Assembly (NCBI RefSeq): GCF_900142375.1
Contig: NZ_FRAR01000007.1
Span: 110,052-174,051, forward strand
Length of the DNA stretch: 64,000 bases
Direction: 5' to 3'
DNA from: Desulforamulus aeronauticus DSM 10349
Lineage (GTDB): Bacteria; Bacillota; Desulfotomaculia; Desulfotomaculales; Desulfotomaculaceae
Part shown: positions 50,498 through 59,384 of the stretch, one piece after another
Layout of the letters: the number at the start of each line of letters is the position of its first letter
Position numbering within the stretch: position 1 is the stretch's first letter
Made by a program: the position numbers and the translations under genes
The notes under the pieces: generated by a model
Seen by the model: only the letters and a program-made list of their open reading frames with translations
Told to the model about the DNA's origin: nothing
The model's database searches: none

Positions 50498-50524
50498 ACT
50501 TATGAAAATCTTAAGATTTTCTGA
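50498..50524. promoter_or_regulatory. Three phased boxes upstream of vanR
   Basis: ACTTA at 50498, TCTTA at 50509, TCTGA at 50520, exact 11-bp period, about 75 bp before the vanR ATG. A TATAAT lies on the minus strand at 50464-50459. Confidence 0.7.
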
Positions 50525-50577
50525 ATATCGCGATACTGATAGTCTGTATAAGACAAGATGACTTGTAAAAAGAAAAC

Positions 50578-50847
50578 TTGCTACAAAAGGACAAGTTTAA
50601 TACACCATGTTTACTTGGCAGTCAGCTATCATCATTCATTTGTGTAGCTGCAAATACTGCAATTTGTACCGACCAAAAACGCACGCGAAGGTTTGATAGT
50701 TATTGCCTCGGGTTACTACCTGGGGCTTTTACATTATATAACCTGGATGATGTAGCAATGTTACATCTGATGCGCCGGTTTGCAAAAGATCGAAATATGT
50801 CGGTGCAACGGTATATTTGGGATGCCTGCGAATACACTTTATTATAG
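50578..50847 (+). CDS. Possible small protein upstream of catalase
   Basis: An 89-residue frame from TTG 50578 ending 39 bp before the catalase ATG. No convincing ribosome binding site. The second half (LDDVAMLHLMRRFAKDRNMSV and QRYIWDACEY) has a credible amphipathic composition, the first half does not. It might be the tail of a lost gene or chance. No family recognised. Confidence 0.3.
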   Translation: MLQKDKFNTPCLLGSQLSSFICVAANTAICTDQKRTRRFDSYCLGLLPGAFTLYNLDDVAMLHLMRRFAKDRNMSVQRYIWDACEYTLL

Positions 50848-50886
50848 TATTATCGTACTTTTAGTACGCTTTAGGAGGGTTCATAA

Positions 50887-52302
50887 ATGGACAACAATAA
50901 CGGAGGGTCTCAAGTAGAGAAAGGGAATACCCGGGACACGGCACCCCCCAAAAACGTAACGCCCACAAAAACAGGATGCTCAGAAGTATGCCATTCGCAG
51001 ACCGTGGGTGTACGGGGCCCTGTACTTGTGCAGGACACCGTTCTACATGAAACCTTAGAAACTTTTGTATTTTCTACCACGCTGCCACGGCGCCTACACA
51101 CAAAAGGATTTGGTGCTTTTGGGTATTACTACACTACTCATTCAATGAAGGAATATACCAAAGCCAGATTATTTCAAATACCCGGTCAACAGGTGCCGGT
51201 AGCAGTGCGCTTCTCCCTTGCTTCAAGCAATCAGGGAACACCGGACACTTCCAGAAATGTTCGCGGATTCAGCACCAAGTTTTATACCGCTGAGGGAATC
51301 TTCGATCTGATCTGCAATCATCTCCCTGTCTTTTTTGTACGAGACGCGATTCTTATAGCGGATGTGATCAGTCATCTTTCGCCTTCTCCCGTGAATAATC
51401 TGCCGGACCCGGAACGGCTTTGGAGCCTGTTTGCCAAGTATCCCGAGGCAACGAATATGCTGATATGGTTTTTTTCAGATTTGGGAACGGTCAAAAGCCT
51501 TCGCCATATCCCAGGACATAGTGTAAGCACCTATGTCTGGCTAAATGCACAGGGTGTTCGGCACTATGTGAAATACCACTGGTTCCCGATGGCCGGGGTA
51601 GCATACATTGATCGGCAGGAGGCTCAGTGGCTGGCATGCCAAGATCCTGACATTGCCGGACGTGACCTGTATGATTGTATAGCAAAGGGCAAGGCTGTCG
51701 AATACGAACTGTGTGTACAGCTGATGAATCCTGAAGATGCAAAGATACTTCCGTTTGATCCTTTGGATGATACCAAGGTATGGGATGAAACCCGCTATCC
51801 CCTTTGTCCCGTTGGTCGGATGGTTTTAAACTGTAATCCGGAAAATTATGCCGAGCAGGTAGACAAATTGGCCTTTGATCCAGCAAATTTACTTCCCGGG
51901 TTGGAATTTTCAGATGACAAGGTACTGCAGGGACGTACTTTTATTTATTCGGATGCACAGCGTCATAGACTGGGCCCGAATTATCGTAATATCCCCGTCA
52001 ACAGACAGCCAAACTGGTCTCCTGCATGTATGGTATCCAGTGGAAACGGCAGATATGTCGCCGGTGAAATTATGCGTGCCGAAATCCCGAATCCGGACAA
52101 TTTTACACAAGCGACTCAGAAGTATGAATCCTTTTCACCAGCAGAGAAAAAGAACCTTGCGGATAATATTGCGTCGGGGCTTGTACACGCCCTGCCCAAT
52201 ACGCAGCACATCGTCTTATGTCATTTAGAGCAAGTCTCCCCTGTACTTGCAGCGACGGTCAGAGATCAAATGTGTTTGTATGCCAGTACAGTGGGAAAAT
52301 AG
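50887..52302 (+). CDS. Haem catalase
   Basis: 471 residues, small-subunit monofunctional catalase size. Catalytic His71 (LPRRLHTKGFGAFGYY), Asn144 (DLICNHLPVFFVRDAI) and the proximal haem ligand Tyr354 (TFIYSDAQRHRLGPNY) are all present. Decomposes hydrogen peroxide. GGAGGGTTCATAA precedes the ATG. GC content is higher than that of its flanks. A strong terminator follows. Confidence 0.95.
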   Translation: MDNNNGGSQVEKGNTRDTAPPKNVTPTKTGCSEVCHSQTVGVRGPVLVQDTVLHETLETFVFSTTLPRRLHTKGFGAFGYYYTTHSMKEYTKARLFQIPGQQVPVAVRFSLASSNQGTPDTSRNVRGFSTKFYTAEGIFDLICNHLPVFFVRDAILIADVISHLSPSPVNNLPDPERLWSLFAKYPEATNMLIWFFSDLGTVKSLRHIPGHSVSTYVWLNAQGVRHYVKYHWFPMAGVAYIDRQEAQWLACQDPDIAGRDLYDCIAKGKAVEYELCVQLMNPEDAKILPFDPLDDTKVWDETRYPLCPVGRMVLNCNPENYAEQVDKLAFDPANLLPGLEFSDDKVLQGRTFIYSDAQRHRLGPNYRNIPVNRQPNWSPACMVSSGNGRYVAGEIMRAEIPNPDNFTQATQKYESFSPAEKKNLADNIASGLVHALPNTQHIVLCHLEQVSPVLAATVRDQMCLYASTVGK

Positions 52303-52308
52303 ACCCTC

Positions 52309-52360
52309 ATAGCAAAGCAGGCCAACACTTTCACTGCCGGCCTGCTTTGCTATGTCTTTT
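52309..52360 (+). terminator. Terminator of the catalase gene
   Basis: 15-bp arms at 52309-52323 and 52339-52353 (ATAGCAAAGCAGGCC and its complement), tail GTCTTTTTAC. Confidence 0.9.
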
Positions 52361-52409
52361 TACTTAACATATCTGGTAGAAAAGTATTTCTTTTAAGCCT
52401 AGTCAATAT

Positions 52410-53579
52410 CTAACCCATCTGTGTACTTGGCTTTTTAGCATCCTTCCAAAAGAAAACTAACATCGGGATTATTACAACAAAAGCACATATAAGGTACATA
52501 TAGGATAGTCCAAGTGTATTTGAAACCAACCCCAGTGAGATAGAGCCAATGCCAATACCTAAATCAAGGGCAGTAAAGATGGTGCCATTGGCCGCCCCTC
52601 TACGAAAGGGCTCAACTCTATTTATAGCCATAGCCTGAAGGGTTGGCTGAACAATACCAAAGCCTATGCCCAGTATGATGGCTGATAAGATAAACATCAG
52701 ATAGCCCTTTGCCAAAAATAGAACTAAAAATGAGATGGCCAAAGCTAAGAAACCGATGAACATGATCTGGTTGGGGCCTCTTTTATCAAATACTTTCCCT
52801 GCATAGGGTCTGACGAACAAAAGGGATACACCATAAACCATGAAGAAGATACCCGCATTTGCAATGTTCAGTTCTTTAGCATAGAGGGTTATAAAAGATA
52901 CGATTCCTCCATAGGTCAAGTTAACAAAGAACAGTACAACCGACAGGGAATAAACCCTGGGTTCTAAAAAGCTGTTAAGGCTTATCTTTGTTTTCTTCTT
53001 ATCTATATTACTTTCAAAGCCCTTTATGCCAAGCACACATAGAAGGGCAAGGGCAGCAATGATTGAACCAGTTGTAAATAAAGTATTAAATCCATATTTA
53101 TCAAGAATATAAAGACTTAAGACAGGCCCCAAAGCCATAGCAAGGGTACCGGCTAATCCGTAATAGCCCATTCCTTCTCCTCTTCTAGCAGCAGGCACAA
53201 TATCACTGGCGATGGTTCCTGCCCCTGTTGAAGTAAATCCCCAGGACAATCCATGAATTGCTCTTAAGAGAAAAAGAATAAGCAAACTTGTTGCTAAATT
53301 ATAGGCAAAGGTTACTGCCACAAAGGCAACTAAAGCAACCACCACAACACTTTTTCTCCCCATTGTGTCAAGCAAGTAACCCGAGATGGGACGAACTAAA
53401 ACAGCTGTTATGGTAAGGACCCCTACAATATAGCCAACATTACTTTCACTACCCTTTAAGACCTCAGTGACATACATTGGTAAGGTAGAGATTAAGAAAT
53501 AAAAACTTGTAAACATAAATAAACTAGTTAGACAGATTAAGATGAAGTCTTTGTTCCATAGGGATTGTTTTTGATTCAT
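52410..53579 (-). CDS. MFS transporter
   Basis: 389 residues, 12 TM helices. MFS motif A-like segment GYLLDTMGRKSVVVVALVAF between TM2 and TM3 and its second copy AGKVFDKRGPNQIMFIGF; RAIHGLSWGFTSTGAGTIASDIVP in TM4-5. Similar to YwoG/staphylopine-like exporters; substrate unknown. AAGGAGATGTACGT precedes the ATG. It follows a MarR gene and a small unknown gene on the same strand, so it is probably MarR-controlled. Confidence 0.9.
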   Translation of the reverse strand: MNQKQSLWNKDFILICLTSLFMFTSFYFLISTLPMYVTEVLKGSESNVGYIVGVLTITAVLVRPISGYLLDTMGRKSVVVVALVAFVAVTFAYNLATSLLILFLLRAIHGLSWGFTSTGAGTIASDIVPAARRGEGMGYYGLAGTLAMALGPVLSLYILDKYGFNTLFTTGSIIAALALLCVLGIKGFESNIDKKKTKISLNSFLEPRVYSLSVVLFFVNLTYGGIVSFITLYAKELNIANAGIFFMVYGVSLLFVRPYAGKVFDKRGPNQIMFIGFLALAISFLVLFLAKGYLMFILSAIILGIGFGIVQPTLQAMAINRVEPFRRGAANGTIFTALDLGIGIGSISLGLVSNTLGLSYMYLICAFVVIIPMLVFFWKDAKKPSTQMG

Positions 53580-53646
53580 ACGTACATCTCCTTGTACAAT
53601 TATAGTCTGACTGTTAGTGAGTATAAGTTAAAAGAAATATCTTAAA

Positions 53647-53919
53647 CTACTCGACTTTCTTATTGAAAGGTATGACAAGACAATTAAACCCTTTGCCAGA
53701 ATTTGTTTGACCAGACCAATAGAAAGTTAAAATATGTTGCCCCAGTTCAAAAATTTGGGTGTTTCTAATCACATATGTTTTTTTGCAACCCAGTGGGTAA
53801 TATCGATAGCCATCTTCAAATTTCTTTAGGTTATATCCTCTTTTTTCATGACATTCAGGGTCGAAAAATGCATTTAACAGAGCTTCTTTGGATCTTTTAA
53901 AAACCAAAACATCTCTCAT
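53647..53919 (-). CDS. Small protein of unknown function
   Basis: 90 residues, start ATG 53919 with GGGGGAGTTACG, a clear binding site. No family recognised; a compact beta-rich protein with GYRYYPLGCKKTYVIRNTQ and HILTFYWSGQTNSGKG. Lies between marR and the MFS gene, 67 bp from the latter, so it may share their operon. Confidence 0.6.
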   Translation of the reverse strand: MRDVLVFKRSKEALLNAFFDPECHEKRGYNLKKFEDGYRYYPLGCKKTYVIRNTQIFELGQHILTFYWSGQTNSGKGFNCLVIPFNKKVE

Positions 53920-54060
53920 CGTAACTCCCCCTTATTACCGATTAGTGGAAACAGTAGTAAGGCTAGCTAAGTTTTGAGCATTTTGTTTACCCTTTGGATG
54001 AATGTAGGCCAAGTACTACGAAAACCAAGTAATTGTCCGAACAAGTATTTAGGTAAAAAT

Positions 54061-54489
54061 TTATCTGTCCAGGTTATCAAAAATTTTATTAAGAACAACC
54101 TTTACCTGATCAATTTGCTCTTTATCTATGCCTTTTATGGACTTATCAAGGGCTTTGAAAGCTAGAGGAAAAAGTTTATCTTTTAAAGCTCGGCCCTCAT
54201 CCGTTAAATAAATGAGATACGCCCGACCATCCTCTGGGTTTACCTCTCTTCTGATAAAGCCCTTTTTTTTAAGCTTTGAGAGCATTCTTACGGTTGTCGG
54301 TTGGTCTTTTGATGTAAGTTCTGACAGTTCTTTAGGTGATATCCCTTCCGTCTCCCACAAACGGTTTAGAACAGCCCATTGCTCAGGCGTTACGTTATAA
54401 TCTTTTAGATGGTGTAACAAATTATTTTTCATTCGTGTATTTGTACGATTTATGATAAATCCAAGGCTATTCTCAATTTGAAAGCTCAC
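54061..54489 (-). CDS. MarR-family transcriptional regulator
   Basis: 142 residues. Winged helix: VTPEQWAVLNRLWETEGISPKELSELTSKDQPTTVRMLSKLKKKGFI, wing VNPEDGRAYLIYLTDEGRAL. The family typically senses phenolic or antibiotic-like ligands and represses a linked exporter, here the MFS gene downstream. Confidence 0.92.
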   Translation of the reverse strand: MSFQIENSLGFIINRTNTRMKNNLLHHLKDYNVTPEQWAVLNRLWETEGISPKELSELTSKDQPTTVRMLSKLKKKGFIRREVNPEDGRAYLIYLTDEGRALKDKLFPLAFKALDKSIKGIDKEQIDQVKVVLNKIFDNLDR

Positions 54490-54621
54490 TGATATCCCCT
54501 CTATTTCTATATTGTTGTCAGGACAATTATATACCTATTTTATATAAAAAATCAACTTTAAATTAGTTTTTAAACTCTTTCTAGTTTTATTCTGCAGTGA
54601 AATAGGTAGTCTTCTTAAAAC

Positions 54622-54670
54622 AACAAACCCGGAAAGGAACATTACTGTGTTCTCTTCCAGGTTTTTGTTT
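54622..54670. terminator. Hairpin between the hypothetical gene and marR
   Basis: AACAAACCcGGAAxGGAAC pairs with GTTC-TTCC-GGTTTTTGTT. T-rich on the plus side, A/T-rich on the other. It may terminate transcription from the minus-strand gene ending at 54756; the rest of 54490-54755 is without a recognised element. Confidence 0.55.
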
Positions 54671-54755
54671 GGCTCACTCCGGCAATCACCGATTGCGGTG
54701 CAGGTCTACATCAGGTTCCTGCAGGATTTTTGGTAACTCAGCCTTACCATAGCCC

Positions 54756-55244
54756 CTATTGATAAACAACAACTAAACAATGTGGATTTCCGTATGGGTC
54801 TTGCTCAACGATTTCCTTTATTTCTGAAATTGTCAATGAATCAATATGACACTTTTTTATAGTTGGTTTTCCATTGCTGTCAAGCCATACATTCCATAAT
54901 TCGATTTCCAAACTCGTCATCAAATGTTTTGTCATATATTTTATTAGTTGCTGTGCGCGTTTTTCAGAATACTCCCATTGTAATGCAGAATGATAGCGCT
55001 TATTTGAATACTGTTTTGCATAGATAGAATCATTATCATCTGATATTTCAATTTCACGTAAACATTCTTCGTCGGGAGCATACAACACTATTTTATCAGT
55101 GCGGTTAATATTCATATTTTTAGAATACCAGTTAGGTAGGGAAATTCCTCTTTGTTCAGCTTCTTCTATGGATAGATATTCAATTTGATGATTACTTACC
55201 GTCTCCAATGGCTTGTCACTTGATAAAAATTGATAGATACTCAT
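54756..55244 (-). CDS. Conserved-looking protein of unknown function
   Basis: 162 residues from ATG 55244 with GGAGGGGAGC directly upstream. Soluble, no signal or TM. YLSIEEAEQRGISLPNWYSKN and the C-terminal ISEIKEIVEQDPYGNPHCLVVVYQ are distinctive, but I know no function. It lies 163 bp after bceB on the same strand. Confidence 0.65.
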   Translation of the reverse strand: MSIYQFLSSDKPLETVSNHQIEYLSIEEAEQRGISLPNWYSKNMNINRTDKIVLYAPDEECLREIEISDDNDSIYAKQYSNKRYHSALQWEYSEKRAQQLIKYMTKHLMTSLEIELWNVWLDSNGKPTIKKCHIDSLTISEIKEIVEQDPYGNPHCLVVVYQ

Positions 55245-55407
55245 GCTCCCCTCCTGCACTTGTCTCTGTCACAGCCTTTCAGGGCTTCTCCAATTACCAT
55301 CTCACTCTGTCCCGCTCCATAGAAGTTTGCTAACCCCTACTTCCACAGCGGCTCTCTGATCGTTGTTGAATGATACCAGTTATCCTCTTTTCTAATCATG
55401 CAGCCGC

Positions 55408-57405
55408 CTATGCAGATGTGCCCCAGCTGACAATTCTATAATACACTTTGGCCGTCAGCCTATAGACAATGGCATAAAACAGTGCAAAAACCAAGATTGT
55501 ACCCGCCGTGCACCAAGCGAACAAACCCACATTAGTGAGATTCAGTACTGCCAGCAATTTGGTAATGATGGGAAAAGCAAAAGCAATATGGATACCGGCG
55601 GTAACGAGGGGCAGGAAAAATACGGTCAGAACCTGGCTGCGGATCGAATCTTTCACCTCCTCACGGCTCATTCCCACCTTCTGCATGATTTCAAATCGGG
55701 CCTTATCGTCATACCCCTCCGAGACCTGCTTGTAATAGATGATCAGCACGGTAGCCATGATGAACAGCGCCCCCAAGAATATCCCCAGGAAGAACAAACC
55801 TCCATAAATGGCGAAAAAGGATGCCTTTGCTGCCACCGGGGATTCGATCCTGCTGTCGGGATAATCACTGCCCACGGCCGTGCGGATATCCTGGTAAACA
55901 GCCGAGATATCAGCCTCGTTGGCGTCCAGGTCAAAGCCCAAATAATATTGATAACCGGATGGATCATACCCGTTCTCTTCAGCCTGGGCCTTCTCCATAG
56001 CTTTGACTACAGCTATATCCTTAACCACGATATAATAGTTGCCCATGATCAATACCCTGTCCAAGCTGTTTTCAAAAAACGAGTCCAGCCTTTCCTTGAC
56101 TGTAAATGTCCGGTTAAGCACCGTCAAGGTATCTTCTTTATACACGTTACGGCTGGAATAAATCATTATCTCATTGTCCCCCAAGCTGGCCGTTCTATTA
56201 GTCAGCCGGTTATAATCCTCCAGGGGAATCACATAGAACTGCCTGACTGAAGACGAGGCATTGGACATCTTGCTCTCATCCGTAATCACCGTGTCACCTT
56301 CCTGATTGCCGGCAAAGGCCGCATACCTGTAGTCCAGCATATCCTTCCCCTCCAGCCGGTGCTGGGCCAATACTTCGTGAACCGCTGTCTGCAAACCCTC
56401 GGCTGATTGATGGGCAGGAACGGGAGTGGTAATCATGATATTTTGAGGATACCGGGTGCGCAGCACGTCCTCCATTCCAATGTACAAGGACACGGTGGTG
56501 GACACCATCACCAGCACGGCAGTGGCCATGATGCAGATATTAGCCAGACCGACAGCATTTTGCTTCATCCGATACATCATCCCCGCTACGGCGGTAAAAT
56601 GCCGGGTCTGATAATAATATCCCTTGTTCCGGCGCAGCAGTTTGAGCACTGCAATGCTGCCGGCCGTAAACAAACAATAGGTGCCGACCATCACCAGGAT
56701 AACGGCAATAAAAAATTGGGCCAGTGCGGCCAGCGGAGATTGGGTGGTGAGGGAAATATAATACCCGCCGCCCAAGCTCAACGTTCCGATCATTACCAAG
56801 GGCCATTTTGTTTTCGGCTCCTTCTCCCCTGTTTGACCGCCCTTCAGGAGTTCAACAGGCTTAGCCAGATGAATTTGGCGCAAGGTATTGAGTAGCGTCA
56901 ACAGGAAAATTCCCGTGAACAGGAGCGGCACGGCAGCCAAAGCGGGGCCGGACACGGAAAAGCCCAGGGGCACCTCGAAGTGCAGGATTTTCAGCAGAAC
57001 CATGAAGATCAATTTGGAGAAAAGTATCCCACCCAGCAGGCCTGCCCCCAGGCTTATCACCGCCACATACAGGGTTTCGAACATCAATACTTTGGAGATA
57101 TGCTTCTTCTCCATCCCCAAAATATTAAAAAGACCAAATTCCTTTTTGCGCCGTTTGATCAGAAAGCTGTGGGTATAGAAGAGAAAAATTGTCGCAAAAA
57201 TGGCAATTACATAGGAGCCCAGGGAAAGGATCGTTTGCATATCGGATCCGCCAGCCATGTTGCCCAAACCCTCGTTTTTAGACAGAAAAACCATAATGTA
57301 ATACATCATCACAGTGCCGATGCAGGTTAGAATATAGGGCAGATAGGTTTGGGCATTCTTCTTTAGATTGGTGGCGGCCAGCTTGGCATAAAAGAATCTA
57401 CTCAT
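55408..57405 (-). CDS. BceB-type ABC permease
   Basis: 665 residues from ATG 57405, overlapping the ATPase stop by 8 nt. Ten TM helices in the 2+2+... BceB/FtsX layout, with the FNILGMEKKHISKVL coupling region and a big extracytoplasmic loop of about 200 residues (about 325-535), the bacitracin/lantibiotic sensing domain in known members. BceAB pumps protect undecaprenyl-pyrophosphate-linked targets and signal to BceS. Confidence 0.93.
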   Translation of the reverse strand: MSRFFYAKLAATNLKKNAQTYLPYILTCIGTVMMYYIMVFLSKNEGLGNMAGGSDMQTILSLGSYVIAIFATIFLFYTHSFLIKRRKKEFGLFNILGMEKKHISKVLMFETLYVAVISLGAGLLGGILFSKLIFMVLLKILHFEVPLGFSVSGPALAAVPLLFTGIFLLTLLNTLRQIHLAKPVELLKGGQTGEKEPKTKWPLVMIGTLSLGGGYYISLTTQSPLAALAQFFIAVILVMVGTYCLFTAGSIAVLKLLRRNKGYYYQTRHFTAVAGMMYRMKQNAVGLANICIMATAVLVMVSTTVSLYIGMEDVLRTRYPQNIMITTPVPAHQSAEGLQTAVHEVLAQHRLEGKDMLDYRYAAFAGNQEGDTVITDESKMSNASSSVRQFYVIPLEDYNRLTNRTASLGDNEIMIYSSRNVYKEDTLTVLNRTFTVKERLDSFFENSLDRVLIMGNYYIVVKDIAVVKAMEKAQAEENGYDPSGYQYYLGFDLDANEADISAVYQDIRTAVGSDYPDSRIESPVAAKASFFAIYGGLFFLGIFLGALFIMATVLIIYYKQVSEGYDDKARFEIMQKVGMSREEVKDSIRSQVLTVFFLPLVTAGIHIAFAFPIITKLLAVLNLTNVGLFAWCTAGTILVFALFYAIVYRLTAKVYYRIVSWGTSA

Positions 57406-58165
57406 GACGCGCACCGCCTGTCGCCATGGTGGTCAGGGTATCGGAGATTTTCTGGTACATGGCTTCATCCGACATCCCGGCTTTATATAGCTGGTGGAAG
57501 ACTTCACCATCTTTAATAAACAGTACCCGTTTGGCATGGCTGGCCGCTTTTACGCTGTGGGTAACCATCAACAGGGTCTGCCCGTCCTGATTGATTTCCT
57601 TAAATAGGCGAAGCAAACCCTCAGCGGCCTGGGAATCCAGGGAACCGGTAGGCTCGTCCGCCAGAATCAGCTGAGGACTGGTAATTAGGGCGCGGGCTAC
57701 CGCACAGCGCTGCTTCTGCCCTCCCGATACTTCATAAGGATATTTGGCCAGGATATCACCGATGCCCAGCTTGCGGGCAATGGGCTGCAGGCGCCGGCTC
57801 ATCTCCTCGTAGGACTTGCCGGACAGCACCAGAGGCAGAAAAATATTATCCTGCAAAGAGAAGGTATCCAGCAGATTAAAATCCTGAAACACAAAGCCGA
57901 GATTTTCCCGGCGGAAGGCCGAAATCTCTTTTTCCTTGATGGTGCTGAGCCGCTCCCCCTTGAGCAGAACCTCACCGCTGGTGGGTTTGTCGAGGGAGGC
58001 CAGAATATTGAGCAGGGTCGTTTTGCCTGACCCCGATTCACCCATGATCGCTACATATTCACCCTGCTCCACGGAGAAGGACACATTGGATAATGCCTGA
58101 ACATGGCTGCCTCCAAAGCGAGTAGTATAGACTTTTTTAAGATTATTCACCTCTAAAATGGTCAT
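57398..58165 (-). CDS. BceA-type ABC ATPase
   Basis: 255 residues. Walker A GESGSGKTT, signature VSGGQKQR, Walker B LILADEPTGSLDSQ, His switch VTHSVKAASH; MacB/BceA-like N-terminus LEVNNLKKVYTTRFGG. AAGGAGGTTC precedes the ATG. Separated from bceS by 171 bp containing a 12-bp inverted repeat. Confidence 0.94.
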   Translation of the reverse strand: MTILEVNNLKKVYTTRFGGSHVQALSNVSFSVEQGEYVAIMGESGSGKTTLLNILASLDKPTSGEVLLKGERLSTIKEKEISAFRRENLGFVFQDFNLLDTFSLQDNIFLPLVLSGKSYEEMSRRLQPIARKLGIGDILAKYPYEVSGGQKQRCAVARALITSPQLILADEPTGSLDSQAAEGLLRLFKEINQDGQTLLMVTHSVKAASHAKRVLFIKDGEVFHQLYKAGMSDEAMYQKISDTLTTMATGGARHE

Positions 58166-58205
58166 AATAAAGAACCTCCTTTGCTGAGTAGGTTCAGTAT
58201 AGCAA

Positions 58206-58250
58206 AACTGGAAAATGCCCTGCCATAACTTTGGCTTACATTTTCCAGTT
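58206..58250. promoter_or_regulatory. 12-bp perfect inverted repeat in the bceA promoter region
   Basis: AACTGGAAAATG (58206-58217) and CATTTTCCAGTT (58239-58250), 21-bp spacer, two helical turns apart. A second short dyad CTTAC/GTAAG follows at 58255-58270. It is about 45 bp upstream of the bceA ATG, as expected for a BceR-type operator. Confidence 0.6.
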
Positions 58251-58336
58251 CAAGCTTACCCTTTTGTAAGGTAGAACATAACTACATTCAAGGAGCATGG
58301 ATTATGCAGGAATCTAAGGGACCCAGCAACCGCCCT

Positions 58337-59383
58337 TTATTCCATCACCATATCTACCGTATCCAGGCCTAGCTTAACTTTCGTGCCCTTGCCCGACTCC
58401 GCTTCGATCACAATGGTGTGGGATAGCTTGGTCAGTATCCGCTTGCACAGATAGAGACCGATTCCTGTGGACTTTTTATGCCTTCTGCCGTTATAACCGG
58501 TAAAGCCTTTTTCAAAGACTCGGGGCAGGTCTTCACCAGCAATGCCTATCCCTGTATCGGCGATCACCAGGGTTTTGGCACTGCCCCTTTCCATATAAAT
58601 GGAGATCTTCCCCTCCCTGGTGTACTTCAAAGCATTGGACAATATCTGCTCAATTACAAACAGCAGCCACTTTTCATCAGTCAGCACGTCACAATTCAGT
58701 TCGGAGAAGTCCAGGCTGATTTTCCTGCGGATAAACATCTTGGCATATTTGTGCACCGCCTGCCGGACAAGGACGTCCAGAGAATAGCGTTTCAGTACAA
58801 AATCAGAGGAAGGGCTCTCCAGCCGCAGGTATTGGAGTACCATTTCCACATACTGTTCAATTTTGAACAGCTCCATGGCCAGCTCGCTATTATGCTCCAT
58901 GCTCTGAGCAGTACTCCGGTCATCCTCCGCTGAGGGGGAGGATTGGAGTAGAAGGCCCATGGCGGCGATAGGAGTTTTGATCTGATGAGCCCACAAGGTA
59001 TAATAATCCACCAAGTCACTCCGCTCATTATCGGCCTGGGAAACCAGCCCGATCTTATCCCGGTATACAGCGGCGATCAGTTCCTGATACTCCTGTTCCA
59101 ATAAGCCCTTAGGCTCAGGGAGCCCTTCCAGGCTGAACGTGATCTGTTTTTGCAAATCGCGGAGCACTCTGTATCGTTGATAGTGGCGATGAAAATCCAC
59201 CGTCAGGACCGGAAGGACTAGAACGACACAGAGCAAAACAGCATACAGCACCGCTTCCACAGGAAGATGATACAGATAAAACACCAACGCAAATACACCG
59301 GCAAAGATGCAGTACAAAAGGATTCCCTTGCTATGCCCCTGGAGGTACTGCTTCCCCACTGCCCATGTGCTGATCTCTTTCAT
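58337..59383 (-). CDS. BceS-type intramembrane-sensing histidine kinase
   Basis: 348 residues. Two close TM helices (about 18-36 and 42-62) with almost no extracellular loop, HisKA-like region with His in LWAHQIKTPIAAMGLLLQ, HATPase with STGIGLYLCKRI. This is the BceS architecture, which senses through its BceAB transporter. It starts 1 nt after the response-regulator stop. Confidence 0.94.
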   Translation of the reverse strand: MKEISTWAVGKQYLQGHSKGILLYCIFAGVFALVFYLYHLPVEAVLYAVLLCVVLVLPVLTVDFHRHYQRYRVLRDLQKQITFSLEGLPEPKGLLEQEYQELIAAVYRDKIGLVSQADNERSDLVDYYTLWAHQIKTPIAAMGLLLQSSPSAEDDRSTAQSMEHNSELAMELFKIEQYVEMVLQYLRLESPSSDFVLKRYSLDVLVRQAVHKYAKMFIRRKISLDFSELNCDVLTDEKWLLFVIEQILSNALKYTREGKISIYMERGSAKTLVIADTGIGIAGEDLPRVFEKGFTGYNGRRHKKSTGIGLYLCKRILTKLSHTIVIEAESGKGTKVKLGLDTVDMVME

Positions 59384-59384
59384 A

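Noticed and set aside
50840..50880. PerR or Fur box before catalase
   Set aside because: TTATTATAGTATTAT matches the PerR consensus at only about 9 of 15 positions; the nearby GTAC dyad is short.
55588..56250. 220-codon plus-strand ORF opposite bceB
   Set aside because: Antisense shadow of a well-supported permease; composition (His/Gln/Gly-rich) is not protein-like and there is no SD.
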